A program made the position numbers and the translations under genes. Under the pieces are notes generated by a model. It did no database searches and was not told the DNA's origin. It saw only the letters and a program-made list of their open reading frames with translations. This document shows, in pieces, positions 31,891 to 40,980 of a stretch of 64,000 nucleotides of DNA; position 1 is the stretch's first letter; every line of letters begins with the position of its first letter. Origin of the DNA: Pseudomonas fluorescens (GTDB lineage Bacteria; Pseudomonadota; Gammaproteobacteria; Pseudomonadales; Pseudomonadaceae); contig NZ_CABVII010000026.1 in assembly GCF_902497995.1 (NCBI RefSeq), positions 1 to 64,000 on the forward strand, written 5' to 3'.

Positions 31891-32906
31891 GCATTCGCTC
31901 CAGCACGCAGACTGGCCAGCAACACATCCAGCTCAGCCAGTTCGGGACGGCGGGCGACCACGGCCTCTATGTAAGCAAAGAAGCGCGGCACATCCGCCAG
32001 GTAACGCGGCTTGCCGTCGCGGTGGCAGATCCGGGCGAAGATACCGATCACTTTCAAGTGACGCTGCACGCCCATCAGGTCGCTGGCGCGCAGGAAATCC
32101 TCGAAGTCGGGCTGAACCGGGATCCCGAGATCGCCCGCCTGCTGCCAGTAATCTTCCAGCCAGCCGCGTACACGCTCCTCGGGCCAGCTGAGGAACGCAT
32201 CCTTGAACAGACAGGTCACGTCGTAAGTCACCGGACCATAGACCGCGTCCTGGAAATCCAGGACACCCGGATTCGGCTCGCTGAGCATCAGGTTGCGCGG
32301 CATGTAGTCGCGATGCACCAGGACCTTGGGCTGGGCCAGGGCGCTATCGATCAGCAAATCGCTGACCTGCTGCCAGAGCTTTTGCTGAGCCGAGTCGAAC
32401 TCGATGCCCAGCTCGCACTTCACGTACCATTCGGGAAACAATTCCAGCTCGCGTCGCAATAAGGCCACGTCATAACTCGGCAGCGGTGCGACCATCGGCA
32501 ACTGCTGAAAAGCCAGCAGCGCTTGCACGGCATCCTTGAACAGGTCGTCGGCATTTTCGCTGTCAATCACGTCCAGATAAGTCTTGTTGCCCAGGTCATT
32601 GAGCAGCAGAAATCCATGCTCGAGGTCTTCGGCATAGATTTTCGGTACATTTATTCCGGATTTCGCCAGCAGGAAAGCAATATCCACGAAGGGTTTGCAG
32701 TTTTCCCGGGGCGGTGGAGCGTCCATCACGACGAAGCTTCTGCCCTCGCCTTCCCAGCGAAAGTAGCGCCTGAAACTCGCGTCGCTACTGGCTGCGGTCA
32801 ACGAGGCTGGAGGTACGGCACCCCAGCCTTGTTCTGCAAAAAGGATCGGCAACTGCTCATCGAGCCAAACTTTCAGGTGTTGCAAACGTACATCTTGGTC
32901 AGGCAT
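31887..32906 (-). CDS. amgK: MurNAc/GlcNAc anomeric kinase
   Basis: AmgK phosphorylates MurNAc at C1, just before MurU. The 339-residue protein is of the aminoglycoside phosphotransferase fold: nucleotide region ASFRRYFRWEGEGRSFVVMDAP near residue 45-65, catalytic loop VLVHRDYMPRNLML near 210 (HxDxxxxN) and metal motif VLDFQDAVYGP near 230. It leads amgK-murU-djlA and is divergent from lptD. Confidence 0.9.
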   Translation of the reverse strand: MPDQDVRLQHLKVWLDEQLPILFAEQGWGAVPPASLTAASSDASFRRYFRWEGEGRSFVVMDAPPPRENCKPFVDIAFLLAKSGINVPKIYAEDLEHGFLLLNDLGNKTYLDVIDSENADDLFKDAVQALLAFQQLPMVAPLPSYDVALLRRELELFPEWYVKCELGIEFDSAQQKLWQQVSDLLIDSALAQPKVLVHRDYMPRNLMLSEPNPGVLDFQDAVYGPVTYDVTCLFKDAFLSWPEERVRGWLEDYWQQAGDLGIPVQPDFEDFLRASDLMGVQRHLKVIGIFARICHRDGKPRYLADVPRFFAYIEAVVARRPELAELDVLLASLRAGANA

Positions 32907-33036
32907 TGCAAGGGTCTCCGACGGCGCTAGCCGTCAAGCGGGTCATGCTTTATTATCCAGCATCTTTTTCAGACCATCGAGAGGCGTGCGGCCCACACCG
33001 CGGGCAGATGGCACGCAGGAAGCCCGGACTATTAAG

Positions 33037-35835
33037 ATGGCATTGAAATCCCCCGCGTTTCGTAAAAAATTTCCGTTGTTGGTGACCGGCAGTCTGCTGG
33101 CCCTGCAACCATTCGCCACTTCGTTCGTGGTCGCCGCACAACAGTATGACTGCTCAGTATCTGCTTCGGGTGCCTGGAACTGTGCGCCGAAATCTCAAGC
33201 AACTGCCTTGCCACCGCGCCCCGTCCATGAGGGCAGCCCTGTCAGCGCGGGCGGCGAGACGCCGGCTGACGACAGTGTCAGTCAAGACACCGGTGCCAAG
33301 CCAGTACTGGTGACCGAAGCCAAGGGCCGCGGCCTGAAGTCGCGTAGCGAAGACTACAGTCACCTCGACTGGGTTCCGCGCGAGAAACTCACGGCAGCGC
33401 AATTGGCTGAAACCGGTCCTTACTGCTCTGGTTCCTATGTCGAACCGATTCGTCCGGGCATGAGTGACAAGACGAGTAAAAGTGACGCTCCAACCTTTAT
33501 CGGCGCCAAAGCCTCTCGCTATAAGCAGGAAGAGCAGGTCGCTACCCTGGCCGGCGACGTGGTCATGCGCCAGGGCAGCATGCAGGTCGAAGCCGACGAA
33601 GCGAATCTCTACCAGGCCGAGAGCCGTGGCGAACTGAGCGGTAACGTACGGGTTCGCGACAATGGCGCACTGATCGTCGGCGACCACGCCGACGTACAAC
33701 TCGACACCGGTGAAGCCAAGGTCGACAACGCCGAATACGTGATGCACAAATCCCGCATTCGCGGCAGCGCGCTGTACGCCAGACGCGCCGAGAACGCGAT
33801 CATCCGCCTCAAGGATGGTACGTACACCACCTGCGAACCGAACAGCAACGCCTGGCAGCTCAAGGGCAACAACATCACCCTGAACCCGGCTACCGGCTTC
33901 GGCACCGCGACCAACGTGACGCTGCGGGTCAAGGACATTCCGGTCCTGTACACGCCGTACATCTATTTCCCGATCGATGACCGTCGCCAGTCGGGCTTCC
34001 TGCCGCCGACCATCGGTACCGGCAGCGATACCGGCTTCTTGCTGGTCACCCCGTATTACTTCAACCTGGCACCGAACTACGATGCCACGTTGTACCCGCG
34101 CTACATGAGCGATCGCGGTCTGTTGATGGAAGGCGAGTTCCGCTACCTGACCAAGTCCAGCGAGGGTCAGTTCGGCGCCGCGTACCTCAACGACGAGAAT
34201 GACGATCGCAAGCTCCAGACCGACTACGAAAAAACCCGCTACATGTACAACTGGCAACACAAGGGTGGTCTCGACTCGCGCGTCTTATCCCAGGTCGACT
34301 ACACCAAGATCAGCGATCCGTATTACTTCCAGGATCTGCAGACTGACCAGATTGGCGTGAAAAGCTCTGATTACGTGAACCAGCAGGGTTCCGTCAGCTA
34401 TCGCGGCGACAGTTACACCGCTCGCGTCAACGCCCAGGCCTATCAGCTGGCGACCGTCTCGAACATCACACCGTATGATCGTTTGCCGCAGATCACCTTC
34501 GATGGTGCGCTGCCCTACCGTCCGGGCGGCCTGGACTTCTCGTACAACACTGAACTCGTCAGGTTTGACCGGGATCTGAAAACGGGCAATTTCTCGGACG
34601 AAGACGGCAATTTGAGCCCGCGCCTGGACACTAACGTCCAGGGCTTGGCACGCGCCACCGGCGACCGCCTCAACCTGGCGCCAGCCGTGAGCCTGCCGCT
34701 GGACTGGACGTATGGTTTCGTGAAACCAACGCTCAAGTACCAGTACACGCAGTACCAGCTGGACCTGGACGGTACAGGCAAGTCCCAGATTGCCGCGCAG
34801 AGCGCTGAACAGGACCGACTCAACGGTACCTTCGACAGCAACCAGAACCGCGGCGTGCCGATTGCCAGCATCGACAGCGGCCTGTACTTCGACCGCAACA
34901 CCCAATGGTTCGGCAAAAACTACCGCCAGACCCTTGAGCCACGCCTGTTTTACCTCTACGTTCCGGAAACGGACCAGGAAGACATTCCAGTCTTCGACAC
35001 CAGCGAGTACACCTTCAGTTACGCGTCGCTGTTCCGCGACAACCGTTTCTCCGGCTCCGACCGCGTCGGCGATGAGAACAAACTGTCGCTGGGCATCACC
35101 AACCGCTGGATCGAAGAGAACGGCTTCGAGCGTCAACGCATCAGCGTCGGCCAGGCCGTCTACTTCAAGGATCGCAAGGTTCAGTTGCCAGGCATCGATG
35201 CCAGGACCCGTCAGGATGCCCAGTCGGACGTTTCGCCTTACGCCCTGGAATACGAGTACCGCTGGAACCGCGATTGGCGCACCACCGCCGATTACAACTG
35301 GGACCCGGACAGCCGCAGCCCTCGCTCGGGCAGCGCAATGTTTCACTACCAGCCTGAAGACAACCCGAACAAGGTCATCAACGCCGGTTATCGCTATCGC
35401 AACGACCAGGTCCGCTACGACCAGAACACCGGTCAATGGTCGGTGGGCGGCGGCGACTACGGCACTCCGGGCCAACCTGGCTACGTAAAGGACTATTACA
35501 AGATCCAGCAGCACGACTTCTCGGTAATGTGGCCAGTCGTGCCGCAATGGAACCTGATCAGCCGCTGGCAGTACGACTACAACCGCAACCGTACCCTGGA
35601 GGCCTTCGGTGGCTTCGAGTACGACAATTGCTGCTGGAAGCTGCGCCTGATCAACCGTTACTGGGTCGACTATGACGAAACCAGTCAAGACGCTCCGCAA
35701 AACGAAAAAGGCGACCATGGCGTCTTCCTCCAAATCGTTCTGAAGGGACTCGGCGGCCTCACCGGCTCTAAAGTAGAGAGCTTCCTCGACAAAGGCATCC
35801 AAGGTTATCGTGAACGTGAAGACCAAGCTTTCTGA
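33037..35835 (+). CDS. lptD: LPS assembly outer-membrane protein LptD
   Basis: LptD forms with LptE the outer-membrane translocon that inserts LPS. The 932-residue protein has a signal peptide (residues 1-33), an extended Pseudomonas-specific N-terminal part with Cys in QYDCSVSASGAWNC, an OstA/LptA-like jellyroll (ATLAGDVVMRQGSMQVEADEA, about residues 160-260), and a large barrel to the C terminus. The pair NCCWKL near residue 868 supplies cysteines for the essential disulfides. The ATG at 33037 starts a good signal peptide; a frame 17 codons longer is less likely. surA begins inside its 3' end. Confidence 0.95.
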   Translation: MALKSPAFRKKFPLLVTGSLLALQPFATSFVVAAQQYDCSVSASGAWNCAPKSQATALPPRPVHEGSPVSAGGETPADDSVSQDTGAKPVLVTEAKGRGLKSRSEDYSHLDWVPREKLTAAQLAETGPYCSGSYVEPIRPGMSDKTSKSDAPTFIGAKASRYKQEEQVATLAGDVVMRQGSMQVEADEANLYQAESRGELSGNVRVRDNGALIVGDHADVQLDTGEAKVDNAEYVMHKSRIRGSALYARRAENAIIRLKDGTYTTCEPNSNAWQLKGNNITLNPATGFGTATNVTLRVKDIPVLYTPYIYFPIDDRRQSGFLPPTIGTGSDTGFLLVTPYYFNLAPNYDATLYPRYMSDRGLLMEGEFRYLTKSSEGQFGAAYLNDENDDRKLQTDYEKTRYMYNWQHKGGLDSRVLSQVDYTKISDPYYFQDLQTDQIGVKSSDYVNQQGSVSYRGDSYTARVNAQAYQLATVSNITPYDRLPQITFDGALPYRPGGLDFSYNTELVRFDRDLKTGNFSDEDGNLSPRLDTNVQGLARATGDRLNLAPAVSLPLDWTYGFVKPTLKYQYTQYQLDLDGTGKSQIAAQSAEQDRLNGTFDSNQNRGVPIASIDSGLYFDRNTQWFGKNYRQTLEPRLFYLYVPETDQEDIPVFDTSEYTFSYASLFRDNRFSGSDRVGDENKLSLGITNRWIEENGFERQRISVGQAVYFKDRKVQLPGIDARTRQDAQSDVSPYALEYEYRWNRDWRTTADYNWDPDSRSPRSGSAMFHYQPEDNPNKVINAGYRYRNDQVRYDQNTGQWSVGGGDYGTPGQPGYVKDYYKIQQHDFSVMWPVVPQWNLISRWQYDYNRNRTLEAFGGFEYDNCCWKLRLINRYWVDYDETSQDAPQNEKGDHGVFLQIVLKGLGGLTGSKVESFLDKGIQGYREREDQAF

Positions 35836-37132
35836 TTGTCTGCGCCCGCTAATGCTGGGCGCGCTGTTCCTGGGTACTGTGGCCAACGCCTCGGTACAGT
35901 CCATCGATAAAGTGGTGGCCATCGTCGACAACGACGTGGTCATGCAGAGCCAGCTGGACCAACGGGTCCATGAAGTTCAGCAAACCATCGCCAAGCGCGG
36001 TGCTGCGGTACCGCCGGCCAACGTGCTGGATCAGCAGGTGCTGGAGCGTCTGATCGTCGAAAACCTGCAACTGCAGATCGGCGAACGTTCCGGTATCCGC
36101 ATTACCGATGAAGAACTGAACCAGGCTGTCGGCACCATTGCCCAGCGCAATAACATGTCCGTGGATCAATTCCGCGCCGCCCTGACTCGCGACGGCCTGT
36201 CTTACGACGAAGCCCGTGACCAGATTCGCCGCGAGATGATCATCAGCCGTGTGCGTCAGCGTCGTGTGGCAGAGCGTATCCAGGTGTCCGAACAGGAGGT
36301 GAAGAACTTCCTCGCTTCCGATCTCGGCAAGATGCAGTTGTCCGAAGAGTTCCGCTTGGCCAACATCCTGATTCCTACGCCGGAAAGCGCCAACTCCGAC
36401 GCGATTCAGAATGCAGCCAAACAGGCCGACGCGGTCTACCAGCAGCTCAAGCAAGGCGCTGACTTCGGTCAACTGGCAATCGCCAGATCCGCCAGCGAAA
36501 CCGCACTGGAAGGCGGGGACATGGGCTGGCGCAAAGCCGCTCAACTGCCACCTCCGTTCGATCGCCTGCTCAGCTCCATGGCTGTCGGGGACATTACTCA
36601 ACCGATGCGTACACCGGGCGGCTTCATCATCCTGAAGATCCTCGACAAGCGTGGCGGTGAGACCCAGGTGCGTGACGAAGTGCACGTGCGTCATATCCTG
36701 GTCAAACCTAGCCCGATCCGCGACGAAGAAAAAACCAAGGCCCTGGCTCAGTCGCTCTACACCCGGATCGAAGCGGGAGAGGATTTCGGCGAACTGGCGA
36801 AAAGCTTCTCGGAAGACCCGGGTTCCGCCCTCAACGGTGGCGACCTGAACTGGATCGACCCGAATGCACTGGTTCCCGAGTTCCGCGAAGTGATGGCCAA
36901 GACCCCGCAAGGTCAGCTGTCCCCTCCGTTCCAGACCCAATATGGCTGGCACGTCCTGGAAGTCCTGGGCCGCCGCGCCACCGACAGCACCAGTCAGGCC
37001 CGTGAACAGCAGGCGATGACCGTTTTGCGTAACCGCAAATATGACGAAGAGCTGCAAACCTGGCTGCGTCAGATCCGTGACGAAGCGTACGTAGAGATCA
37101 AACTCCCTGGTGCAGACCAGGCAACGCAGTGA
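35810..37132 (+). CDS. surA: Periplasmic chaperone/peptidyl-prolyl isomerase SurA
   Basis: SurA escorts outer-membrane proteins, including LptD, through the periplasm. The 440-residue protein has a signal peptide (cleaved near ANA-SVQ), an N-terminal chaperone domain (SIDKVVAIVDNDVVMQSQLD), and two parvulin domains, around residues 180-280 and 290-390 (VHVRHILVKPSP). It starts with GTG at 35810, 26 bases inside lptD; a second GTG two codons on is an alternative. The overlap ties its translation to that of its client. The stop overlaps pdxA in GTGA. Confidence 0.94.
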   Translation: MNVKTKLSDCLRPLMLGALFLGTVANASVQSIDKVVAIVDNDVVMQSQLDQRVHEVQQTIAKRGAAVPPANVLDQQVLERLIVENLQLQIGERSGIRITDEELNQAVGTIAQRNNMSVDQFRAALTRDGLSYDEARDQIRREMIISRVRQRRVAERIQVSEQEVKNFLASDLGKMQLSEEFRLANILIPTPESANSDAIQNAAKQADAVYQQLKQGADFGQLAIARSASETALEGGDMGWRKAAQLPPPFDRLLSSMAVGDITQPMRTPGGFIILKILDKRGGETQVRDEVHVRHILVKPSPIRDEEKTKALAQSLYTRIEAGEDFGELAKSFSEDPGSALNGGDLNWIDPNALVPEFREVMAKTPQGQLSPPFQTQYGWHVLEVLGRRATDSTSQAREQQAMTVLRNRKYDEELQTWLRQIRDEAYVEIKLPGADQATQ

Positions 37133-38118
37133 ATCCCAAACGTTTCGCGCTGACACCCGGCGAACCGGCCGGCATAGGTCCTGACCTGTGCCTGCTGCTC
37201 GCGGCGCACGCCCAGCCTCACCCCCTGATTGCCATCACCAGCCGCGACCTGCTCCTTGAGCGGGCCGCGCAGCTGGGCGTGGTGGTCGATCTGCTGCCGG
37301 TTGCGCCGGACAGCTGGCCGGATGTACCTGCGCCGGCCAATAGCCTCTACGTCTGGGATACCCCGCTCAACACCAGGGTCACTGCCGGTCAACTGAACAA
37401 GGCCAATGCGGCGTTCGTCCTGGAAACCCTCACTCGTGCTGGCCAGGGCTGCCTGGACGGGCATTTTGCCGGCATGATCACCGCCCCGGTACACAAGGGC
37501 GTGATCAATGAATCCGGCATCGCTTTTTCCGGGCACACGGAGTTTCTCGCTGACCTGACCCATACCGCACAAGTGGTGATGATGCTCGCCACTCGCGGAT
37601 TGCGTGTAGCGCTGGTCACCACTCACCTGCCCCTGCGCGAGATTGCCGACGCAATCACGCCGGAGCGCCTGGAACGGGTCACTCGAATCCTGCATGCCGA
37701 TCTGCAAGAAAAATTCGGCATCGCCCGGCCACGCATCCTGGTCTGCGGGCTCAACCCCCATGCCGGTGAAGGCGGACACCTGGGCCATGAAGAAATCGAC
37801 ATCATCGAACCCACATTAGAGCGCCTGCGCGGCGAGGGCATGGACCTTCGCGGCCCTCTGCCCGCCGACACTCTGTTTACCCCCAAATATCTGGAGCACT
37901 GCGATGCAGTGTTGGCGATGTACCACGACCAGGGCCTGCCCGTGCTGAAATACAAAGGTTTCGGCGCGGCAGTCAACGTGACCCTCGGCTTGCCGATCAT
38001 CCGCACCTCGGTCGACCACGGCACCGCCCTGGATCTGGCCGGCAGCGGCAAGATTGACACCGGCAGCCTGCAAGTCGCCCTGGAAACCGCCTACCAGATG
38101 GCCGAGACCCGTATATGA
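37129..38118 (+). CDS. pdxA: 4-hydroxythreonine-4-phosphate dehydrogenase
   Basis: PdxA makes the aminoacetone-phosphate precursor of pyridoxal phosphate. The 329-residue enzyme has ALTPGEPAGIGPDL at residues 7-20, GMITAPVHKGVINESG near 115-130 and MYHDQGLPVLKYKGFG near 264-280, which hold metal- and substrate-binding His and Lys residues. It starts with GTG overlapping the surA stop and ends overlapping rsmA. Confidence 0.95.
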   Translation: MNPKRFALTPGEPAGIGPDLCLLLAAHAQPHPLIAITSRDLLLERAAQLGVVVDLLPVAPDSWPDVPAPANSLYVWDTPLNTRVTAGQLNKANAAFVLETLTRAGQGCLDGHFAGMITAPVHKGVINESGIAFSGHTEFLADLTHTAQVVMMLATRGLRVALVTTHLPLREIADAITPERLERVTRILHADLQEKFGIARPRILVCGLNPHAGEGGHLGHEEIDIIEPTLERLRGEGMDLRGPLPADTLFTPKYLEHCDAVLAMYHDQGLPVLKYKGFGAAVNVTLGLPIIRTSVDHGTALDLAGSGKIDTGSLQVALETAYQMAETRI

Positions 38119-38933
38119 CCGAGCATTACCAACACCGGGCGCGCAAGCGTTTCGGCCAGAACTTCCTGCATGATGCTGGCGTTATCGACCGCATCCTGCG
38201 CTCCATCCACGCCAAACCCGAAGACCGCCTGCTGGAAATCGGTCCGGGCCAGGGTGCGCTGACTCAAGGCCTGCTCAACAGTGGTGCCCAGCTCGACGTG
38301 GTGGAACTGGACAAGGATCTGATCCCGATCCTTAACCAGCAATTTGCCGGCAAGAGCAACTTCAACCTGCACCAGGGCGACGCGCTGAAGTTCGATTTCA
38401 ACAGCCTTGGCGCCGCACCGAACAGCCTGCGAGTTGTCGGCAACCTGCCGTACAACATCTCTACGCCGCTGATTTTTCACCTGCTGCACAACGCCAGCCT
38501 GATCCGCGACATGCACTTCATGCTGCAAAAGGAAGTGGTCGAGCGCATGGCCGCAGGTCCTGGCGGTGGTGATTGGGGTCGGCTGTCGATCATGGTTCAG
38601 TACCACTGCCGGGTCGAGCATCTGTTCAACGTTGGCCCGGGGGCGTTCAATCCGCCACCGAAAGTCGACTCGGCCATCGTGCGCCTGGTCCCTCACGCAG
38701 TGCTGCCGCACCCGGCCAAGGATCACAAGCTGTTGGAACGCGTCGTTCGCGAAGCCTTCAACCAACGACGCAAGACCCTGCGCAACACCCTCAAGCTGCT
38801 GCTGAGCAATGCCGAGATCGAAGCTGCCGGTGTCGATGGCAGCCTGCGCCCCGAGCAGCTCGACCTGGCCGCCTTCGTGCGTCTGGCCGACAAGCTGAGC
38901 GAACAAGTCCTGCAGAAGACTGTGAACATCTGA
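38115..38933 (+). CDS. rsmA: 16S rRNA dimethyladenosine transferase
   Basis: RsmA (KsgA) dimethylates A1518 and A1519 of 16S rRNA. The 272-residue methyltransferase carries ARKRFGQNFLHD at residues 9-20, SAM motif LEIGPGQGALTQGLL near 40-55 and the catalytic NLPYNIST near 114. ATGA overlap with pdxA indicates coupled translation, the conserved surA-pdxA-rsmA order of gammaproteobacteria. Confidence 0.96.
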   Translation: MTEHYQHRARKRFGQNFLHDAGVIDRILRSIHAKPEDRLLEIGPGQGALTQGLLNSGAQLDVVELDKDLIPILNQQFAGKSNFNLHQGDALKFDFNSLGAAPNSLRVVGNLPYNISTPLIFHLLHNASLIRDMHFMLQKEVVERMAAGPGGGDWGRLSIMVQYHCRVEHLFNVGPGAFNPPPKVDSAIVRLVPHAVLPHPAKDHKLLERVVREAFNQRRKTLRNTLKLLLSNAEIEAAGVDGSLRPEQLDLAAFVRLADKLSEQVLQKTVNI

Positions 38934-39056
38934 CAGGTCTGAAGCGTTATCGGATAGGACACCGGCGCCCATGTCTGGTTTACTATCCGATACTTGGCCT
39001 AGACTGAGTAACATCAGCTAGGCCCCGCGTCCCGCTTCGTTTTTAAGGCCTCTTGC

Positions 39057-39437
39057 ATGTCCGATCCTCGTTATCAGGTCGACGTCAGCGTCGTCACTCG
39101 CTATCTGGCAGAACAATCGCAACCCGAGCACGACCGCTTTGCCTTCGCCTACACCATCACCGTGCAGAACAATGGCGAGCTACCGGCCAAGCTGCTGTCG
39201 CGGCACTGGGTGATCACCGATGGCGACGGGCATGTCGAGGAGGTTCGCGGAGCAGGCGTGGTTGGCCAGCAACCGTTGATCGAGCCAGGCCAAAGCCACA
39301 CCTACAGCAGTGGCACGGTCATGACCACCAAGGTCGGCACCATGCAGGGCACTTATCAAATGATTGCCGACGACGGTAAGCATTTCGACGCTGTCATCGC
39401 TCCATTCCGCCTGGCGGTGCCCGGAGCCCTGCACTGA
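39057..39437 (+). CDS. apaG: ApaG protein
   Basis: A 126-residue fibronectin-type-III-like protein (DUF525) of poorly defined role, conserved beside apaH. Family features: YQVDVSVVTRYLAEQSQPE at the start, RHWVITDGDGHVEEVRGAGVVGQQPLIEPG in the middle and a C-terminal FRLAVPGALH. It overlaps apaH by one base. A 123-base gap separates it from rsmA, where a promoter may lie. Confidence 0.93.
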   Translation: MSDPRYQVDVSVVTRYLAEQSQPEHDRFAFAYTITVQNNGELPAKLLSRHWVITDGDGHVEEVRGAGVVGQQPLIEPGQSHTYSSGTVMTTKVGTMQGTYQMIADDGKHFDAVIAPFRLAVPGALH

Positions 39438-40321
39438 TGGCGACGTATGCCGTCGGCGACCTGCAAGGCTGCCTTGAGGCGCTGCAGTGCCTGCTCGAAC
39501 AGGTTGCCTTCGATCCAACGAAGGATCGCCTGTGGCTGGTGGGCGACCTGGTCAACCGCGGCCCGCAATCTCTGGATACCCTGCGTTTCCTCTATAGCAT
39601 CCGTGAATCGCTGGTATGCGTACTCGGCAACCACGACCTGCACTTGCTGGCCGCCGGGCAGAACATCGAGCGCCTGAAGAAAGCCGACACCCTGCGTGAA
39701 ATCATCGATGCACCTGATTGCGCCGAGCTGCTGGACTGGCTGCGCCAGCAAAAACTCATGCATTACGACGAACAGCGAAATGTTGCGCTGGTGCATGCCG
39801 GCGTTCCGCCGCAATGGTCACTGCGCAAAGCCCTGAAGTGCGCTGCCGAGGTCGAGACCGCCCTGCGCGACGACAACCTGTTTCCAGCCTACCTCGATGG
39901 CATGTACGGCAACGATCCGGCGAAATGGGACAACGACCTCAAGGGCATAGCGCGCCTGCGAGTGATCACCAACTATTTCACCCGGATGCGCTTCTGCACC
40001 GCCGAGGGCAAGCTTGACCTCAAGAGCAAGGAAGGTCTCGATACTGCGCCGGCAGGGTACAAACCCTGGTTCCAGCACAAGGAACGCAAGACCAAGGGCC
40101 TGAAGATCATCTTCGGTCATTGGGCAGCACTCGAAGGCAAATGCAACGAGCCAGGGATCTCGGCCCTCGACACCGGCTGTGTCTGGGGCGGCGCCTTGAC
40201 GCTCATGAATGTCGACAGCGGTGAACGCCTGTCTTGTAAATGCGACGCGCAAGGGCATGCCGCCGTGCCGCCAGTCGCTCCACGAATTTCCGAACCATCG
40301 CCAGCCAGCGCCCCGCGCTAG
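39437..40321 (+). CDS. apaH: Diadenosine tetraphosphatase (symmetrical)
   Basis: ApaH splits Ap4A into two ADP, and can remove Np4-type caps from RNA in E. coli. The 294-residue phosphoesterase has the metal motifs GDLQGC (residues 7-12), LVGDLVNRGP near 34 and LGNHDLHLLA near 63, plus GHWAALEGK further on. The last 20 residues (Pro/Ala/Ser-rich) exceed the E. coli length. glpE follows after 33 bases. Confidence 0.94.
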   Translation: MATYAVGDLQGCLEALQCLLEQVAFDPTKDRLWLVGDLVNRGPQSLDTLRFLYSIRESLVCVLGNHDLHLLAAGQNIERLKKADTLREIIDAPDCAELLDWLRQQKLMHYDEQRNVALVHAGVPPQWSLRKALKCAAEVETALRDDNLFPAYLDGMYGNDPAKWDNDLKGIARLRVITNYFTRMRFCTAEGKLDLKSKEGLDTAPAGYKPWFQHKERKTKGLKIIFGHWAALEGKCNEPGISALDTGCVWGGALTLMNVDSGERLSCKCDAQGHAAVPPVAPRISEPSPASAPR

Positions 40322-40354
40322 ACTGCGCTTTCAGCCGAGCCACAGGAGCCCGCC

Positions 40355-40684
40355 ATGAGCGAATTCAAACGTATCCCCCCGGAACAGGCCCAGGCCCTGC
40401 GCGAACAAGGCGCAGTGGTGGTCGACGTTCGCGACCCTGCGACCTTTGCCGCCCTGCACATCAGCGGCTCGAAGCATCTGGACAACCATTCGCTGCATGC
40501 TTTCATTCAGGGCGCCGACCTGGACGCGCCGACGGTGGTGGTCTGCTACCACGGTAACTCCAGCCAGGGCGCAGCGGCCTACCTGATCAGCCAGGGCTTT
40601 TCCGACGTCTACAGCATGGATGGCGGTTTTGAGCTGTGGCGTACGACTTATCCTACGGAAACGGCGCAAGGCACCCACGAATAA
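40355..40684 (+). CDS. glpE: Thiosulfate sulfurtransferase GlpE
   Basis: A 109-residue single-domain rhodanese that moves sulfane sulfur from thiosulfate to cyanide or thiols. The active-site loop is VVCYHGNSSQGAA with Cys near residue 65, and VVVDVRDPATFAALHISGS is the usual N-terminal half. AAHK-like flanks and length match GlpE. It is last in the lptD-to-glpE run. Confidence 0.92.
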   Translation: MSEFKRIPPEQAQALREQGAVVVDVRDPATFAALHISGSKHLDNHSLHAFIQGADLDAPTVVVCYHGNSSQGAAAYLISQGFSDVYSMDGGFELWRTTYPTETAQGTHE

Positions 40685-40728
40685 TTTTTTTGTAATGCGC
40701 AAGCCCCCGGCCCCCGCGGGTTAGCGCG

Positions 40729-40801
40729 GTGGCAGACGAACGGTCTGCCACAACTAATTACGTATCTCGCCTTTACCTCCCGAATAAGCAACTATCCTTA
40801 A
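40729..40801 (+). promoter_or_regulatory. Hairpin and sigma-S-like -10 upstream of prkA
   Basis: A 9-bp stem, GTGGCAGAC (40729-40737) with GTCTGCCAC (40743-40751), has no T-run, so it is not a normal terminator. Further on, CTATCCTTAA at 40792-40801 resembles the extended -10 of RpoS promoters (CTATACT-TAA), about 180 bases upstream of prkA. RpoS control is known for the E. coli yeaGH homologues; the assignment here is inference from one element. Confidence 0.4.
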
Positions 40802-40980
40802 GCGCAGGCCATCCAAAACAGGGGAGAGCCGGTACACCGGCGCGCGGATCATCGGGAGTAGCTTTCGGGGCTCTAGCCTTGAAAGGGTTCTGGGGGGTAA
40901 ACAGCAACTGCATATCCGGTTGCTGCCAGCATCGACTGAGTGATCCGGCGTCGGCTCCACGTATCGAGCGAGGTGACGTC

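Noticed and set aside
32986..35943. Long open frames antisense to lptD, and similar ones antisense to argC, rpoD, prkA and rmcA
   Set aside because: They mirror real genes in GC-rich DNA, where stop codons are rare on the opposite strand. Translations are low-complexity or basic and match no family.
40685..40980. Sigma54 promoter for prkA
   Set aside because: The GG and GC dinucleotides with 10-base spacing required for -24/-12 elements were not found, although E. coli yeaGH is linked to NtrC.
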